NCBI RefSeq assembly: GCF_016801865.2
Contig: NC_068939.1
Span: forward strand, 121,631,671 to 121,695,670
Reading direction: 5' to 3'
Source: Culex pipiens pallens
Taxonomy: Eukaryota; Arthropoda; Insecta; Diptera; Culicidae
Length of the DNA stretch: 64,000 nt
Shown: piece after piece, positions 1 to 10,714 of the stretch
Numbering within the stretch: position 1 is the first letter of the stretch
Layout: every line of letters starts with the position of its first letter
Position numbers and translations under genes: made by a program
Notes under the pieces: model-generated
The model's database searches: none
What the model was told of the DNA's origin: nothing
Seen by the model: the letters and a program-made list of their open reading frames with translations, nothing else

Positions 1-66
1 AAAGAGTACTTATTTTTAATCATAAAAGACAAAAGTGAATGATTCTAAACTACATTGGGCTAAGAG

Positions 67-1555
67 CAGGGTGGCCACTCAAGTCGGGAAATCGGGAAAG
101 TCAGGAAAAAGTCGGGAATTCGCCAAAATCCGCCAAAAATCGGGAAAAAGTCGGGAATTTATGATTTTTTGTCAAAAAGTCGGGAAAAGTCGGGAATTCT
201 AAGCATACTTGTTTGAAAATTATTTTTTAACTCTTGAATAATTTTGTAATATTTTGTGAAATTTTCAAATTGAATTCGCTCAATTCTGCTTTAGTTACTT
301 ACTTTAAATTTAAGGTTCTTTTCATTATTTCAATATATTTGAGTATGGAAAAACTGTTTAAGACATTCAAAATCTTAATTATTATTGGAGTCTTTGACAC
401 AGATCTTCATAATATTTTTCATGAATCATATGATCTCTATTAATTTTTGTTTATCAAACAAGAGGTTAAGTTAATGAAAAACTAAAAAAAAGAGCCTAAT
501 GGCCAACTTAGAGTTATGATTCTATTTCATTTTGTCACATAGATTGAATATTTGAAAACAGATTCCAACTTGAGTTTGGCAATGGTTTTTTTGGTAAATA
601 TGTTTAATTGTTTAACTAAATTCATTAAGCAATTAAAAATTTGTTTTTTTCAAGTGTTGCCTTAAAACTTTTTTTGAGAGTATGGGTAAATTACCTACTA
701 TACATACAGCTTCATTTTCAGTTTTCAGAAAACTTAAATATCGAATAAAATCCAAAATTGAAAAACTTTTTTGCGTTTTGAAAACATAAAGAAAATTTTG
801 AAATTGCAAAAAAAATAGTCCAAGAAATTTTGAGTTATTGCAAAACTGTTAAAAAAAACTTGTCTCTTCAAACATTTTGCTTAAAATAAGTGGTAAAACA
901 TAAAATCATATCTAACTGAATGTTCATTGAAAAAAAAAAAAAGTTAAATACTGACCAAATTAACATTGATTTAAAAAACAGTATCAAAAATTACAAAATT
1001 AAAAAGGGAACTTGGCATTTTTTTATAAATTCCTTGACATTTTTTAAATCCTTTAAATGAATAATATCAGCAATTATGTTTTAATCATTCTTTGATTTAA
1101 AATGATGATGAAGTTTAAAAAATAGGAACGAAATTTTAAGTTCAGTTATCTTTGACTTTTTGTCATTTCCAGATGTTACGAAGTATCAAAAACTATACTT
1201 TTGCCAATTTAAAAAATAACATGGAAGTTATAAGTATTGTTGAACTTTCGATATTTTTTTCAAAGACTAATTGTTTGTGTTTCTACTCTGAATCATAATA
1301 ATTAAATTCCATTTTTGAAGTTTTTTTAAATTGTTGTTTAGTTTCTGTATTTACAAAAAATGCCTATATTTGGATTATTTTTAAATTCATTTAATTTTTT
1401 TTCGGTTGTTAATATTGACCTTTATTATAGAAAGTTTTTTGTTTGAAATCATTCTAAAGAAAAGAAAGGCGTATTTGTTGAGCATTCTGGAAAAGTCTGG
1501 AAAAAAGTCGGGAAAAAGTCGGGAATTTGATAATGGGATTTGAGTGGTCACCCTG
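67..1555. mobile_element. Non-autonomous hAT-type element with 8-bp target duplication
   Basis: The ends are inverted repeats beginning CAGGGTGGCCACTC on the left and, in reverse complement, CAGGGTGACCACTC on the right. The 8 bases GCTAAGAG occur immediately outside both ends (59-66 and 1556-1563), which is the target duplication length of the hAT superfamily. The subterminal regions repeat GTCGGGAA several times, a possible transposase-binding array. The interior is AT-rich and carries no credible transposase, so mobility would need a transposase supplied elsewhere. The boundaries are seen directly; the hAT assignment follows from the duplication length and the CAGGG end. Confidence 0.85.
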
Positions 1556-1699
1556 GCTAAGAGCTTGAAAAGTAGTATCAGATTTTAAATTCAACGGAGT
1601 AATATAAAAGTGTAGGAAAAAAGCTTATCAAACTGTGAATTTATCTCTGCGAGATTGACTGTAAAATAAAAAATGTATTTCTTACAGCTGATGTAGTCA

Positions 1700-2595
1700 A
1701 GATGATATCAACACTACAATAATCATCAGATCCAAATCTCGTAAGTGCGGGATCATTCTCAGTGGCTTGTGCCGGAGGCCGTACATCGACACGTTTCAGA
1801 TCCTTGTGCCGTAGGGCAAGATGCCCATCATGATTGGCGCGCTCTCCACCGTATCGATAAATTCATCCATCTGAGGAAGGCGGACAGCTAGTCGTTGGTT
1901 TGAAGCACTAAACCGTCGAGTTTCAATTCGGCGACACGTACTAGACGGAGGTGGCAGCAGCCAGGATCTACAACAAAACACAATATTAATTACGCAATTA
2001 AGTTTGATTTCGTTCAACAATTTGACCCACCTGAAGAAATGAGACCAACAGCGTCATAGTAACTCCGGTATCGTAAAGGTTTCGTCGGTGGTAACCAGAT
2101 CCAGACTCGTTTGAGCATCTTGGTCCTACATAACGGTTCGGTGCCATGTGTGAACAACATAGGAAAAACAAATGCACGTATACCAAGCTTTCCTTCTTGA
2201 GACGATGCTCCTCAGCCGATCGGTCATTGAGCACTCCAGCGCCATCACTGCATAAAAGAAGAAATTTAAAAAAATAAATAAATGGCAAATCTAAAAGGAT
2301 TTTACCTTGATCAACAGTTTGCGGACTTTCCATTAGTGGCCGCGTACTGCGGCGAGGTAAATTTTCACAAATCGGCCACGTTCAGGTTGACAGAGCTAGT
2401 TCCAGCCTTGGCGGACAGATCGTCTTTATCTGAGGCGTGCACCTTTGTGCCGTTATCCAGCAAAAGCTATATCATCAGGATCGGTTGTACTCGATGCAAC
2501 GTCGTGACAGCCGGCCGTCATCGGAATGTGGGTTATCCGTCGTGTCCAAATCACCTTCCTTGGCCGCAACAGGCCGCAACCAGCGTGAGATCCTC
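1700..2595 (-). pseudogene. Tnks: Tankyrase-like pseudogene (ankyrin repeats plus SAM remnant), unprocessed
   Basis: On the minus strand four exon-like blocks (2595-2306, 2247-2184, 2125-2031, 1967 to about 1700) are separated by 58-, 58- and 63-bp introns with GT and AG ends. Translated in pieces they match tankyrase: EDLTLVAA then KEGDLD, LLDNGTKVHASDKDDLS, NVADL*KFTSPQ, AATNGKSANC, and DQDAQTSLDLVTTDE. The last block keeps LRHKDLKRV, which resembles the end of the tankyrase SAM domain. Damage is clear: the Trp of the NVADLWKF motif is TGA, a 10-bp tandem duplication (GTTGCGGCCT) breaks the first exon, and several frameshifts follow. No PARP catalytic domain was seen. Intact splice sites argue for DNA-level duplication rather than retrocopying. 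The family call rests on motif recognition, not on a search. Confidence 0.7.
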
Positions 2596-2596
2596 C

Positions 2597-3167
2597 GAGT
2601 TTTAGCACGATTTTCACTCGATCTTATTTTTTTTTATTTTTGTTTACTTTGACCACTTTGACAACTTGATGGTACCCAACCCATCCAGCTTCAGACGTTT
2701 CGTTGGAGTAGCGTGTAATCAAAATTGGGTATTGCAAGGGGCTACTTTTTCTAGAGAAACACTATCGGTTGTAAGGGATCGTACATAAACTACGTGGCCT
2801 TCAAATTTGAAATCGGCACTTTAAAAAAATCGATATTTTCATTAATTTATTGAATTTTTTACAGTTTTTTGAGAGAAGCATGACTGTTACAATGTATTCA
2901 GCAACTTTTTGTTCAAAAATAAAATAAAATTAGCCTCCTTAACCCCCTTAAAACCCGACCAGGGCCGAGAGACAAAAACTTTAATTTAAATTTGTACCAA
3001 AAAGGTTTTTTTGCAATTTTAAAAATTGAGGGAACTCCCAGAAAAAAAATGTTTTTTGAGTCTTAGCTTAAGTAGGTTACTCACGTTTAGAGTACAAAAT
3101 GAAAGCAACCAAACTAGGTTTGAGTCAACAGTGTATTATAAACTCCTGAGCGTGCACCTGTCAAATT
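2597..3167. other. Non-coding stretch upstream of the RpS30 gene
   Basis: No coding signal was found. It is AT-rich and contains a fragment around 2940-2990 (GGCCGAGAGACAAAAACTTT) that recurs in similar form near 22140 and 56310, so part of it is dispersed repeat. The right end is the likely promoter-proximal region of the RpS30 gene. Confidence 0.5.
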
Positions 3168-3184
3168 CGCTCTTTCTGTCCTGC
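3168..3184 (+). promoter_or_regulatory. Candidate 5' TOP-like transcription start tract
   Basis: The pyrimidine-rich run CTCTTTCTGTCC starting at 3170 lies about 120 bp before the RpS30 reading frame. Ribosomal protein mRNAs typically begin with C followed by a pyrimidine tract, which couples their translation to TOR signalling. No TATA box is evident. The assignment is inference from position and composition. Confidence 0.3.
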
Positions 3185-3292
3185 TTGCACCATGAACGAC
3201 AAAGAAGGAAGATTCCACTAAACGTTGACAGCTGTTGACAACTTGCTCAGTTATAATCATTTGCCGTGATCAGTTGAAGCTGCAAAAAAATA

Positions 3293-3745
3293 ATGCTGAA
3301 TTCGGGAAAAGTGCTTTTAAAGCACCAGCAAATCGTCCTTTTTCTGATTCGTGCCGTTCTAGAAACGCCAGATCCAGATGCAGTTGCAGAGGTCGAACCC
3401 CAGGAAACCATCCAAGATGTTAAGGTCAAGTTCGCCGCCCTGGAGTGCATCGAGGAACCGGCCCAACTGGTGCTGTCCTGCGAGGGCATGCTACTCGCCC
3501 ACGACTCGCTCGTGTCCGCCCTCGGCTCGGCCGAACTCGACCTGACCGTGCCGCTGCTCGGTGGTAAGGTACACGGTTCGCTGGCCCGTGCCGGCAATGT
3601 CAAGGGCCAAACGCCGAAGGTCGAGAAGAAGGAAAAGAAGAAGAAGACCAGCCGTGCCAAGCGCCGCATCCAGTACAACCGCAACTTTGCCAACGTGGTG
3701 CAGGCCTTCGGTCGCCGCCGCGGTCCGAACGCCAACTCGACGTAA
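3293..3745 (+). CDS. RpS30: FUBI-ribosomal protein S30 fusion (FAU), possibly a diverged retrocopy
   Basis: The 150-residue product has an N-terminal ubiquitin-like domain (about 16-91) ending in LLGG, the processing site, followed by a 59-residue ribosomal protein S30 starting KVHGSLARAG and ending RRRGPNANST. S30 is a component of the small ribosomal subunit, released from the ubiquitin-like leader by proteolysis. The basic stretch EKKEKKKKTSRAKRR is typical. The frame is intact, GC-rich and uninterrupted by introns. Two things are odd. The expected start (M-x-LF-x-RA) has no Met; the sequence reads IVLFLIRA, so the Met at 3293 adds about 15-17 residues. Several positions normally almost invariant in S30 differ (AGNV, YNRNFANVVQAF). 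A real gene whose first exon was misread, or an intronless retrocopy, would both fit. Confidence 0.8.
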   Translation: MLNSGKVLLKHQQIVLFLIRAVLETPDPDAVAEVEPQETIQDVKVKFAALECIEEPAQLVLSCEGMLLAHDSLVSALGSAELDLTVPLLGGKVHGSLARAGNVKGQTPKVEKKEKKKKTSRAKRRIQYNRNFANVVQAFGRRRGPNANST

Positions 3746-3837
3746 GCTGCTCTGAATGGTGTGCGGTTCGAGTGTGAGTGTGGGTGGGATTTGTGGCTTG
3801 TTTGATTCCTTGCGAAGATGAAGGAAGAAAAGGCGAG

Positions 3838-3843
3838 AATAAA
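3838..3843 (+). promoter_or_regulatory. Poly(A) signal of the RpS30 gene
   Basis: AATAAA lies 93 bp after the RpS30 stop codon, within the usual spacing for a short ribosomal-protein 3' untranslated region. No genomic poly(A) tract follows, so the 3' end does not show a classic processed-pseudogene tail. Confidence 0.55.
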
Positions 3844-3889
3844 ATGAAGAAATGAAAGGAGGTAAATTAAAATAGAATTAATTTGTTTA

Positions 3890-4240
3890 CCAAATAATAA
3901 TTTGCGGCGGAAAACACAGGGTATTCGTATCGCGTCAAGCTCTCCGGACGTGGGGGGTCGCTGGCAAGGCGTTGCCCAGTCCCCCTTGCCCCGCACCCCA
4001 CGGGCCACGACAATTGCAGCTGCGGTGCGGCTAGAGGAGGCGAAGACCGACGAAGGGTGAACATGTGTTGCGGTAGACACGGTGGCACAATCCGCCGTGA
4101 TGCTGGGACGCGGAATGACGAGAACCGGAATCGGAAGTCTGGCGGAGCATCACCGTATCGAGCCACCGCGGGAAAGAGCATGAGCAATCGCGTAGACAGC
4201 AGAGTGAGTAAAAAGAAGAGGATAAAGGCAGGTGCATCTA
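3890..4240. other. GC-rich unidentified stretch
   Basis: This segment is clearly richer in G+C than its surroundings and is open in more than one frame on both strands, but no protein family is recognisable in any translation. It could be part of a gene-derived segment or an old GC-rich repeat. Confidence 0.35.
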
Positions 4241-5670
4241 GGTCTAAGGAAGAACTTGGGTGTAAATCTTACGACAATTACGGGAAACCCGGTTGACAGT
4301 TATCTGGTTCCGAACACCGCTTTTGAGCAACTGGGTAAACTAATGTAACAACTCAAGCAAAACAATGTGAATTTGTAAACAAATGTACTATTTGTTTCCC
4401 TTTTCCCTTCAGTGAATGTTTGCTTTAAGAATGAGCTTTTTATTTACAAATCCACATTGGTCCATTCACAATGTTTAGCTTGAACTATTAATTTTTAATG
4501 CTTACCAATGTTCATTATTTACCAATCAACTTTATTTAGAAACCGCCTTCCGGATTCTTCCCGGAGTACGGCCACAACATCCGCTGACCATTGTTTGCCG
4601 ACTGTCGTGAAAATCGTTTTGCCACTAATGACATTTATCTAGTTTGTTTTGACTAAAATAGAGCGTTTTACCGTTTCATTTGATACGAAAACACTTTCAC
4701 TGAACTCCGCACCAAGCGCACCAAGCATTAACAACAAATGAACTGATTTGTTTTTGTGAGCTGTCACTCGCAAAACAATTTGAACTTTAAATTTACATGT
4801 TTTTCAAATTTTAAATTTCACAAATATACATCATAAGTGCCATTTACATGCTTTTCAACTTTCAAATTTGTGACGAGTCAAAAACAAAAATTCCATTTAA
4901 ATGAAGTTCAAGCATTACGTTGAATCTGACTTTACATGAAGGCTCTTTAAATGCAATACATCTATTTACAATGAATTTCAAAATTACATTGAGCATGTTT
5001 ACGTTCAAAACAAGGTTTCAGTGTCGGGTAAATTTACATTTTTTTTTCTGTGTAGTCTTGCCGGTGAGGGCAAACCGGAATGTCAAGGCAGGCACATTTG
5101 TCGGGGGAATGGGAGGATGACGCGTTGTAAATAACTAATAATGTCTACCGCGATGATGGGATGGGATGCTGGTCCGATTTCTGTGGGATTAACCTTGTGA
5201 TTCATGCTGATTTTGGGGTTTTCTTGGGGTAGCTTTTTGGCTTCCGCGGTGCGATACCATCTTCGCCGAGATCTTCGCGGCTTTCTTTGCTGGGGCGGTA
5301 AAGTTTACTTTACAACGAAGCGTGGGCAATCAATTTTAAGTGTCATCGTAGTGACGTAAATTTTGTGGCTCAGGATGAATCTTGTTATTAGTTGGGCTGA
5401 GGTTTGAGGTTTCTAGAAAATATCTTAAACTATATGGCTTGTATTTTTTTTTAAACTGTAGTTAAATCAAGTCTCTAATAACATTAAAAAAAAACAATTT
5501 TTTAATACTGCACCCAAAATTCTGAGTCGCGAGAATCGTTCCCTCAAAACTTATTGAGGGCTCGGTACCAAAAATAATGCTACCTACTCACACCATCATA
5601 ACAAATGTGTTCATTTGTTAATTGAAACCGTTAATCTCCAACAAGTGTCATATATTGACATCTGACCAAG
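4241..5670. other. Non-coding AT-rich region
   Basis: No gene is recognisable. From 4770 to 5055 the sequence repeats short ATTTACAT/TTTACA motifs and ends in a run CATTTTTTTTTCTGTGTAG that resembles the terminal repeats of MITEs elsewhere in the window, so it is probably a decayed element. The stretch 5060-5330 is less AT-rich and unassigned. Confidence 0.4.
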
Positions 5671-5675
5671 TTACC

Positions 5676-5752
5676 AAGTTGTGGTGGCCGAGGCAGTTAA
5701 ATCATTGGGTTGGTCTGTCAAAGGTCTTTGGTTCGATTCTCGTAGTCTACAC
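5676..5752 (+). mobile_element. tRNA-like SINE head (Leu/Ser-like)
   Basis: An A-box-like TGGCCGAGGCAGTTAAA is followed 40 bases later by a B-box-like GGTTCGATTCTCG, the internal RNA polymerase III promoter of tRNA-derived SINEs. The acceptor stem does not pair well, so a functional tRNA is unlikely. A T-rich stretch follows directly. Confidence 0.5.
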
Positions 5753-5759
5753 TTTTGAT

Positions 5760-6824
5760 TTTTTGTTTGACGGATGAACTTTTTTTGCAAATAAACCTCG
5801 AGAGAATAATTCTTACGCCCATCTCGAGCTGTGTTCTCTGTGTCCGTGAATGGAACTCTCTCGACTCGAGGCCATTGTTCTCTCGGACGTTGCTGCCCAG
5901 TTTAGGGTGTGGTTACCCAAATGTTTAAGCAAAACGTATCTCAAAATGCCTTTAAATGCATTAGAATTAAAATAAAAAAAAAAATCGTAACTGACCCAAA
6001 AAATTAAACTTAAATTTCAGAACTTCAATATTTAAAGAATTTTTTATTTTAGTTACTTTTGGAACCTTCCAGTTACTCCCTCAGGAATACTACGTAATTT
6101 GACATTATCTCATCAAAACAAATATGTTAATAAGCGATATCCTAAACCTAAGTGACGTATACACATCTTGTGTAATCTTTTATTTCAACTAAACGCAACG
6201 TCACTTTGTTTTTTTCGGCTGCTTTATCCGAATATTTGAATACAATATTTGAAGTGCAATTATTTCACTTAGTAAAAATATCTTAAAAACAAGCCTTACC
6301 CGACATACTTCGTTCTGCCTTTTTTTTTCGTTCATTGACGTTTTTTTCTTGTTGCTTATACAGCCTCCTGTGATCAAAATTTGATTTTACGTAACTTTCC
6401 CCATACAATTTTCCGATGCTCCGGAATCGGTTCCAGAGTGGCCAAAGTGTCAATTCGTTTGCGTATAAACCTTCCTTGGGCTTACACGAACCTTTCGCAA
6501 CAAAGATCACCTCGATCTGCCGCTCCGTATTGAACTGATTCGCGTTCGAACAAAACCATCGAAATTTTTTATATATATAGATAACAATATTTTAACAATT
6601 TTTATTTAAATTTGAGTTAGGCCGTTGCAAATATTTTTCAAAGTTTATGTCACTGAAAAATCATGTCCGAAAAATCAGGGGCAAAAAACATTTTTTTTTT
6701 CAAAGAGCTTCAAAATTTTAATGAAAATAGAAGTTAAATCAACTGAAAACAATCTAAAATGATTTTTTCTGCATTGATAATCATATTAAGCTTGTTTGGG
6801 TTGGATTGAACATATTTTGAACTT
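5760..6824. other. Non-coding, repeat-derived region
   Basis: No gene was recognised. Segments 5800-5890 contain inverted CTCGAG-rich repeats (ACCTCGAGAGAA and CTCGACTCGAGG), suggesting a small foldback element. The stretch 6600-6780 (GTTGCAAATATTTTTCAAAG, then TCAACTGAAAACAAT) is one copy of a very common dispersed repeat also seen near 20640-20790, 22170 and 36430-36570. Confidence 0.45.
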
Positions 6825-8447
6825 TTAACACTCCTCCGTCCAAGCCTCCGAAACCGTTGCTTCGCTAATTTCAACTCGCTCGCATTTGGCCCCATTTCAA
6901 CCAATCTTGATCGTTCTTGCAGCATTCGAACCGGTAGGATTTCAAGATTCATCTGAAACAAGAACGAACTTGATCCGACTAACCTGCTAGTCACACCGAC
7001 TAAATTCGTCGAAGCAACTCTTTTTAGGCGCTCGTTTTAGGGAACACACCATGGCCAAATCAACAAGAAAGCATTAAAATTTGAAATCAACCATTCAAAT
7101 TTAACTAATTTGGGGTCGCTGAACACGAATATGACATTCAGAATATCCCAAAATATTCAGAAATCCAGAAATCCAAGATGGCGGCCAATATGGCGCCTGT
7201 AGAATAGCGGGAACATATATTTGAGGGTGTAGTAGCCGTTCAACTACTCAAATCTAACTAATTTGGGGTCGCTGACCATGAATATGACACATAGAATACT
7301 CCAAAGTATTCAGTAATCCAGAAATCCAAGATGGCGGCCAATATGGCGCCTGTAGAATATTGGGAATATTTATTTGAGGGTGTAACAGCCATTCAACCAC
7401 TCAAATCTAACTAATTTGGGGTCGCTGGCCACGAATATGAAACTGAGGATACTCCAAAGTATTCCAAGATCATGAATTCCAAGATGGCGGCCAATATGGC
7501 GCCTGTAGAATATTGGGAATATTTATTTGAGGGTGTAACTGCCACTCAACCACTCAAATCTAACTAATTTGGGGACGCTGAACACGAATATGACACTAAG
7601 AATACTCCAAAGTATTCCAAGAACAAGAACTCCAAGATGGCGGCCAATATGGCGCCTGTAGATTATGGGAAACATTTATTTGAGAGTGAAATAGGCATTC
7701 AACCACTCAAATCTAACTAATTTGGGGTCGCTGGCCACGAATATGAAACTGAGGATACTCCAAAGTATTCCAAGATCATGAATTCCAAGATGGCGGCCAA
7801 TATGGCGCCTGTAGAATATTGGGAATATTTATTTGAGGGTGTAACAGCCTTTCAACCACTCAAATCTAACTAACTTGGGGACGCTGAACTAAGATATGAA
7901 ACTGAGGATACTCCAAAGTATTCCAAGATCATGAATTCCAAGATGGCGGCCAATATGGCGCCTGTAGAATATTGGGAATATTTATTTGAGGGTGTAACAG
8001 CCTTTCAACCACTCAAATCTAACTAATTTGGGGTCGCTGGCCACGAATATGACCCTTAGAACACTCCAAAGTATTCCAAGATCATGAATTCCAAGATGGC
8101 GGCCAATATGGCGCCTGTAGAATATTGGGAATATTTATTTGAGGGTGTAACAGCCATTCAACCACTCAAATCTAACTAATTTGGGGTCGCTGGCCACGAA
8201 TATGAAACTTAGGATACTCCAAAGTATTCCAAGATCATGAATTCCAAGATGGCGGCTAATATGGCGCCTGTAGAATATTGGGAATATTTATTTGAGGGTG
8301 TAATAGCCAGCGGTTCGAATGCTGCAAGAACGATCAAGATTGGTTGAAATGGAACCAAATGCGAGCGAGTTGAATTTAGCGAAGCAACTGTTTCGGAGGC
8401 TTGGTCGTCCGTGTAAGTGAAATATGCCTTGGACGGAGGAGTGTTAA
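6825..8447. mobile_element. Foldback-type element: long inverted ends around a 153-bp tandem array
   Basis: The left end (6825-6933) and right end (8311-8447) are inverted copies starting TTAACACTCCTCCGTCC; the right end has about 27 extra bases. Both contain matching blocks such as GCATTCGAACCG and TCAACTCGCTCGCATTTGG. Between them lie a unique spacer (6934-7088) and eight tandem repeats. This architecture, long inverted termini around internal direct repeats, is that of foldback-like elements. No transposase is encoded and no certain target duplication was identified. Confidence 0.75.
7089..8308 (+). repeat. Eight-copy tandem array with constant 153-bp period
   Basis: The GGGG of the marker GGGGTCGCTG (or GGGGACGCTG) occurs at 7112, 7265, 7418, 7571, 7724, 7877, 8030 and 8183, exactly 153 bp apart each time. 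Every unit carries CCAAGATGGCGGC (GGCTA replaces GGCCA in the last) followed by AATATGGCGCCTGTAGA, and a block GGAATATTTATTTGAG or a close variant. Copies differ by substitutions but never in length. CAAGATGGCGGC matches the YY1/Pho zinc-finger consensus, and the overlapping GGCCAAT is CCAAT-box-like. A functional binding role is inference. Confidence 0.9.
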
Positions 8448-8572
8448 GAAATTTCAATGCACAGCACCGCAAAAACTTAAGTTTTCGATTTTGAGTCGTT
8501 CTTCGAGTCTTTTATAAAAAACAGGATTATAGCTTTACCTCAGTGTAGAATACTTAATACAAAACAAATCAT

Positions 8573-9058
8573 CGCCGTCGTACTAACTTGTCGTACGTGC
8601 CTTTTTGGAAAAAATGAGTTAAGAACAATGCCTCATCTTTTGACCTTCACAGATCCTCAAAAAATCAATTTCAATCCTGAGATATTCTACAAAAACCAAA
8701 AAAGCTCCGATTTTTTTGTCACTTTTCATATGAAAGAAGTTCCAATCTTGTCGTGCTATTTTGACTCAGCCTGAAAATTGACGTAAGTACGACAATTGGC
8801 CAAAGGGTTTTCAGGTCAGAACGCGTTTGACACAGATACAAGCTCGAATACCGTAAACATTATCAGTTATAACTCGGGACTCAGGTAACCAAATTCAACC
8901 AAACTTCTGGGCAATGCACGGAAGTTTCAACCAAATAAAATGTGTTTGTTATTGTTTACATTGCGTGCTCTCGTTTTTTGTTTATTCAAGGTCAAACATT
9001 AAAACGCGTTTTTCTCGGAAAGTCAAAAAGCGACGTACGACATGATAGCACGACGGCG
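8573..9058. mobile_element. MITE with long terminal inverted repeats
   Basis: The left end CGCCGTCGTACTAACTTGTC and the right end, read in reverse as CGCCGTCGTGCTATCATGTC, form an inverted repeat of about 36 bp that continues into GTACGTGCCTTTTT/GTACGTCGCTTTTT. The 486-bp interior has no coding capacity. Superfamily is not determined. Confidence 0.7.
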
Positions 9059-10639
9059 TCGAAATAGAAATGAAAAAAAAAAACCCCAAAATGGTACAAG
9101 AAACATAAATCAAGACAAGAAAAGTTTCATTGAAATAAAGGAAAAAAAAAATTAAGTGAAACGGGACGCCAGTTCTTGGATAACTTCTTTTCAACTTAAA
9201 TCAAATTATGAACTCGACAGAGCTATTTATGGAGAGTTCTTTTATTACGTTAATAAAAAAAGATTTTTGGGCCCCTCCCCCTGGTAACAAAATTTCCATA
9301 CAAATTTAAAAAAAATGTTTGCCCCCTAAATGCGTTACGTAACAAAATAACGGTCCCTTAGCGTCTGCAAAAGAACTGAACTTCGTAAGTTATGTAATTT
9401 CCTTAAAGGTGCTTGCAAAAATAAGAGGCACAGTATGACGCTGCCTTCCCGTTTCACCTTAAACAAAATTAAGTAGTTCAAATATATCGAAATCGACAAA
9501 TTCTTCCAAAACATCCTGTCCAAACAGATTTACGCTGTTTTTAACATTCAATGTGAAGCAAAAACGAACAAAAAAACAACAAGATTTTTTTTTTATAAAA
9601 TTGGTATTGAACGATGTTTATTAATGTACTATAACAAATAAAAATAAATTTTCTGTTTTGATAAAATCAACATAACATATTTTTCCTCGAAACAATACAA
9701 TCAGGCAGCCCATAAATCAACCAAAAAATCGCACCAATTAGCAAATTAATGTCAGCACCACGTTTAACCTTTAACGGCAGCAATTATGCTGAAAGACAAT
9801 ATTCATAAACACCAATAAAGCAGCCGAATGTACGCACCGAAACGAAAACGCAAAAAATAAAAAAATAAATCAAAGCCCAAAATTTAAACTTGCGGAAGTC
9901 TGAATCTCGCAGCCGCCAACGCTAAATCGCGCGTAGCCGTAACCTTAATTTTGTTGGCGGTCCACGTTCACGATTTTCTTGTGCCTTCCTGCAGTACCGT
10001 TTCGTTGCGAGCTGTGCAACACCTGGTGACGATGCCATGCCATGTTCAGGTTCAAGATCGATTGTCCCGCTCAAATTGTGATCAACTTTCAGGAAATGGT
10101 CGTTTTTGCTTCCAGGTTTGCTTGATTCGTTATTTAAATGTGTAAAATTCTTGTGATATTAAGATTGTATGGAAATTCAGTCTTTCGCAAAAGTACTTAA
10201 CAGAGTGATTTATTCAGCATGAAAATCAAACCTAACACGAACCTCCAATCTAAGTTGGTATCGTTCTAAATATCACATGTATTAATTTTATCCTATACTG
10301 TAAAGGTCACCTGAGTCCCGGCATCCAGCTCAAGTGAGCACCTTTTTCGTGACAATCGAAGGGTTTTGCAGCGCGGTCTAGACTGCAATCTCACAGTCGG
10401 TCGAGAGGTGCAACGCCTTGCCTTGGTGATAAAATTTATTACAATTCACGACTGTGCATTTGCCGGACTGACCCAGCAACAACCATCGATCCAAGTTCCA
10501 GAGAGGTGGAATATGTTGCGATACTGGTGCTTTGCCAATTGTGATCGTTGCACAATCTACACGTTGTCATTAACCCTCGACAATACAGTTCTTTGGTAGT
10601 TTTGTTCTTATTGAGTGTGTTTAACTTTATGTTCTGTCC
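9059..10639. other. Non-coding region, partly low-copy
   Basis: No recognisable gene. The segment 9290-9360 contains GCGTTACGTAAC, a fragment of a dispersed mosquito repeat also seen near 19910-20060. The stretch 9640-10600 looks low-copy, with homeobox-like AATTA/TTAAT clusters around 9740-9760, and could hold regulatory DNA. Nothing supports an exon. Confidence 0.35.
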
Positions 10640-10692
10640 TATACTGTTCTGTACTGTTCTGTACTGTTCTGTACTGTACTGTTCTGTACTGT
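10640..10692 (+). repeat. Short tandem run of TGTTCTGTAC
   Basis: About five imperfect copies of the decamer TGTTCTGTAC, some shortened to TGTAC, directly precede the large hexamer array. It is a separate microsatellite seed. Confidence 0.8.
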
Positions 10693-10714
10693 ATTCCACT
10701 CTTATTCATACTTC

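Noticed and set aside
3247..4080. 277-codon minus-strand frame
   Set aside because: It is the antisense shadow of the RpS30 coding sequence plus adjoining GC-rich DNA; the sense strand encodes the conserved protein.
7089..8308. CRISPR-like regular repeats
   Set aside because: The whole 153-bp unit repeats with no unique spacers, and the context is an animal transposon-like element.
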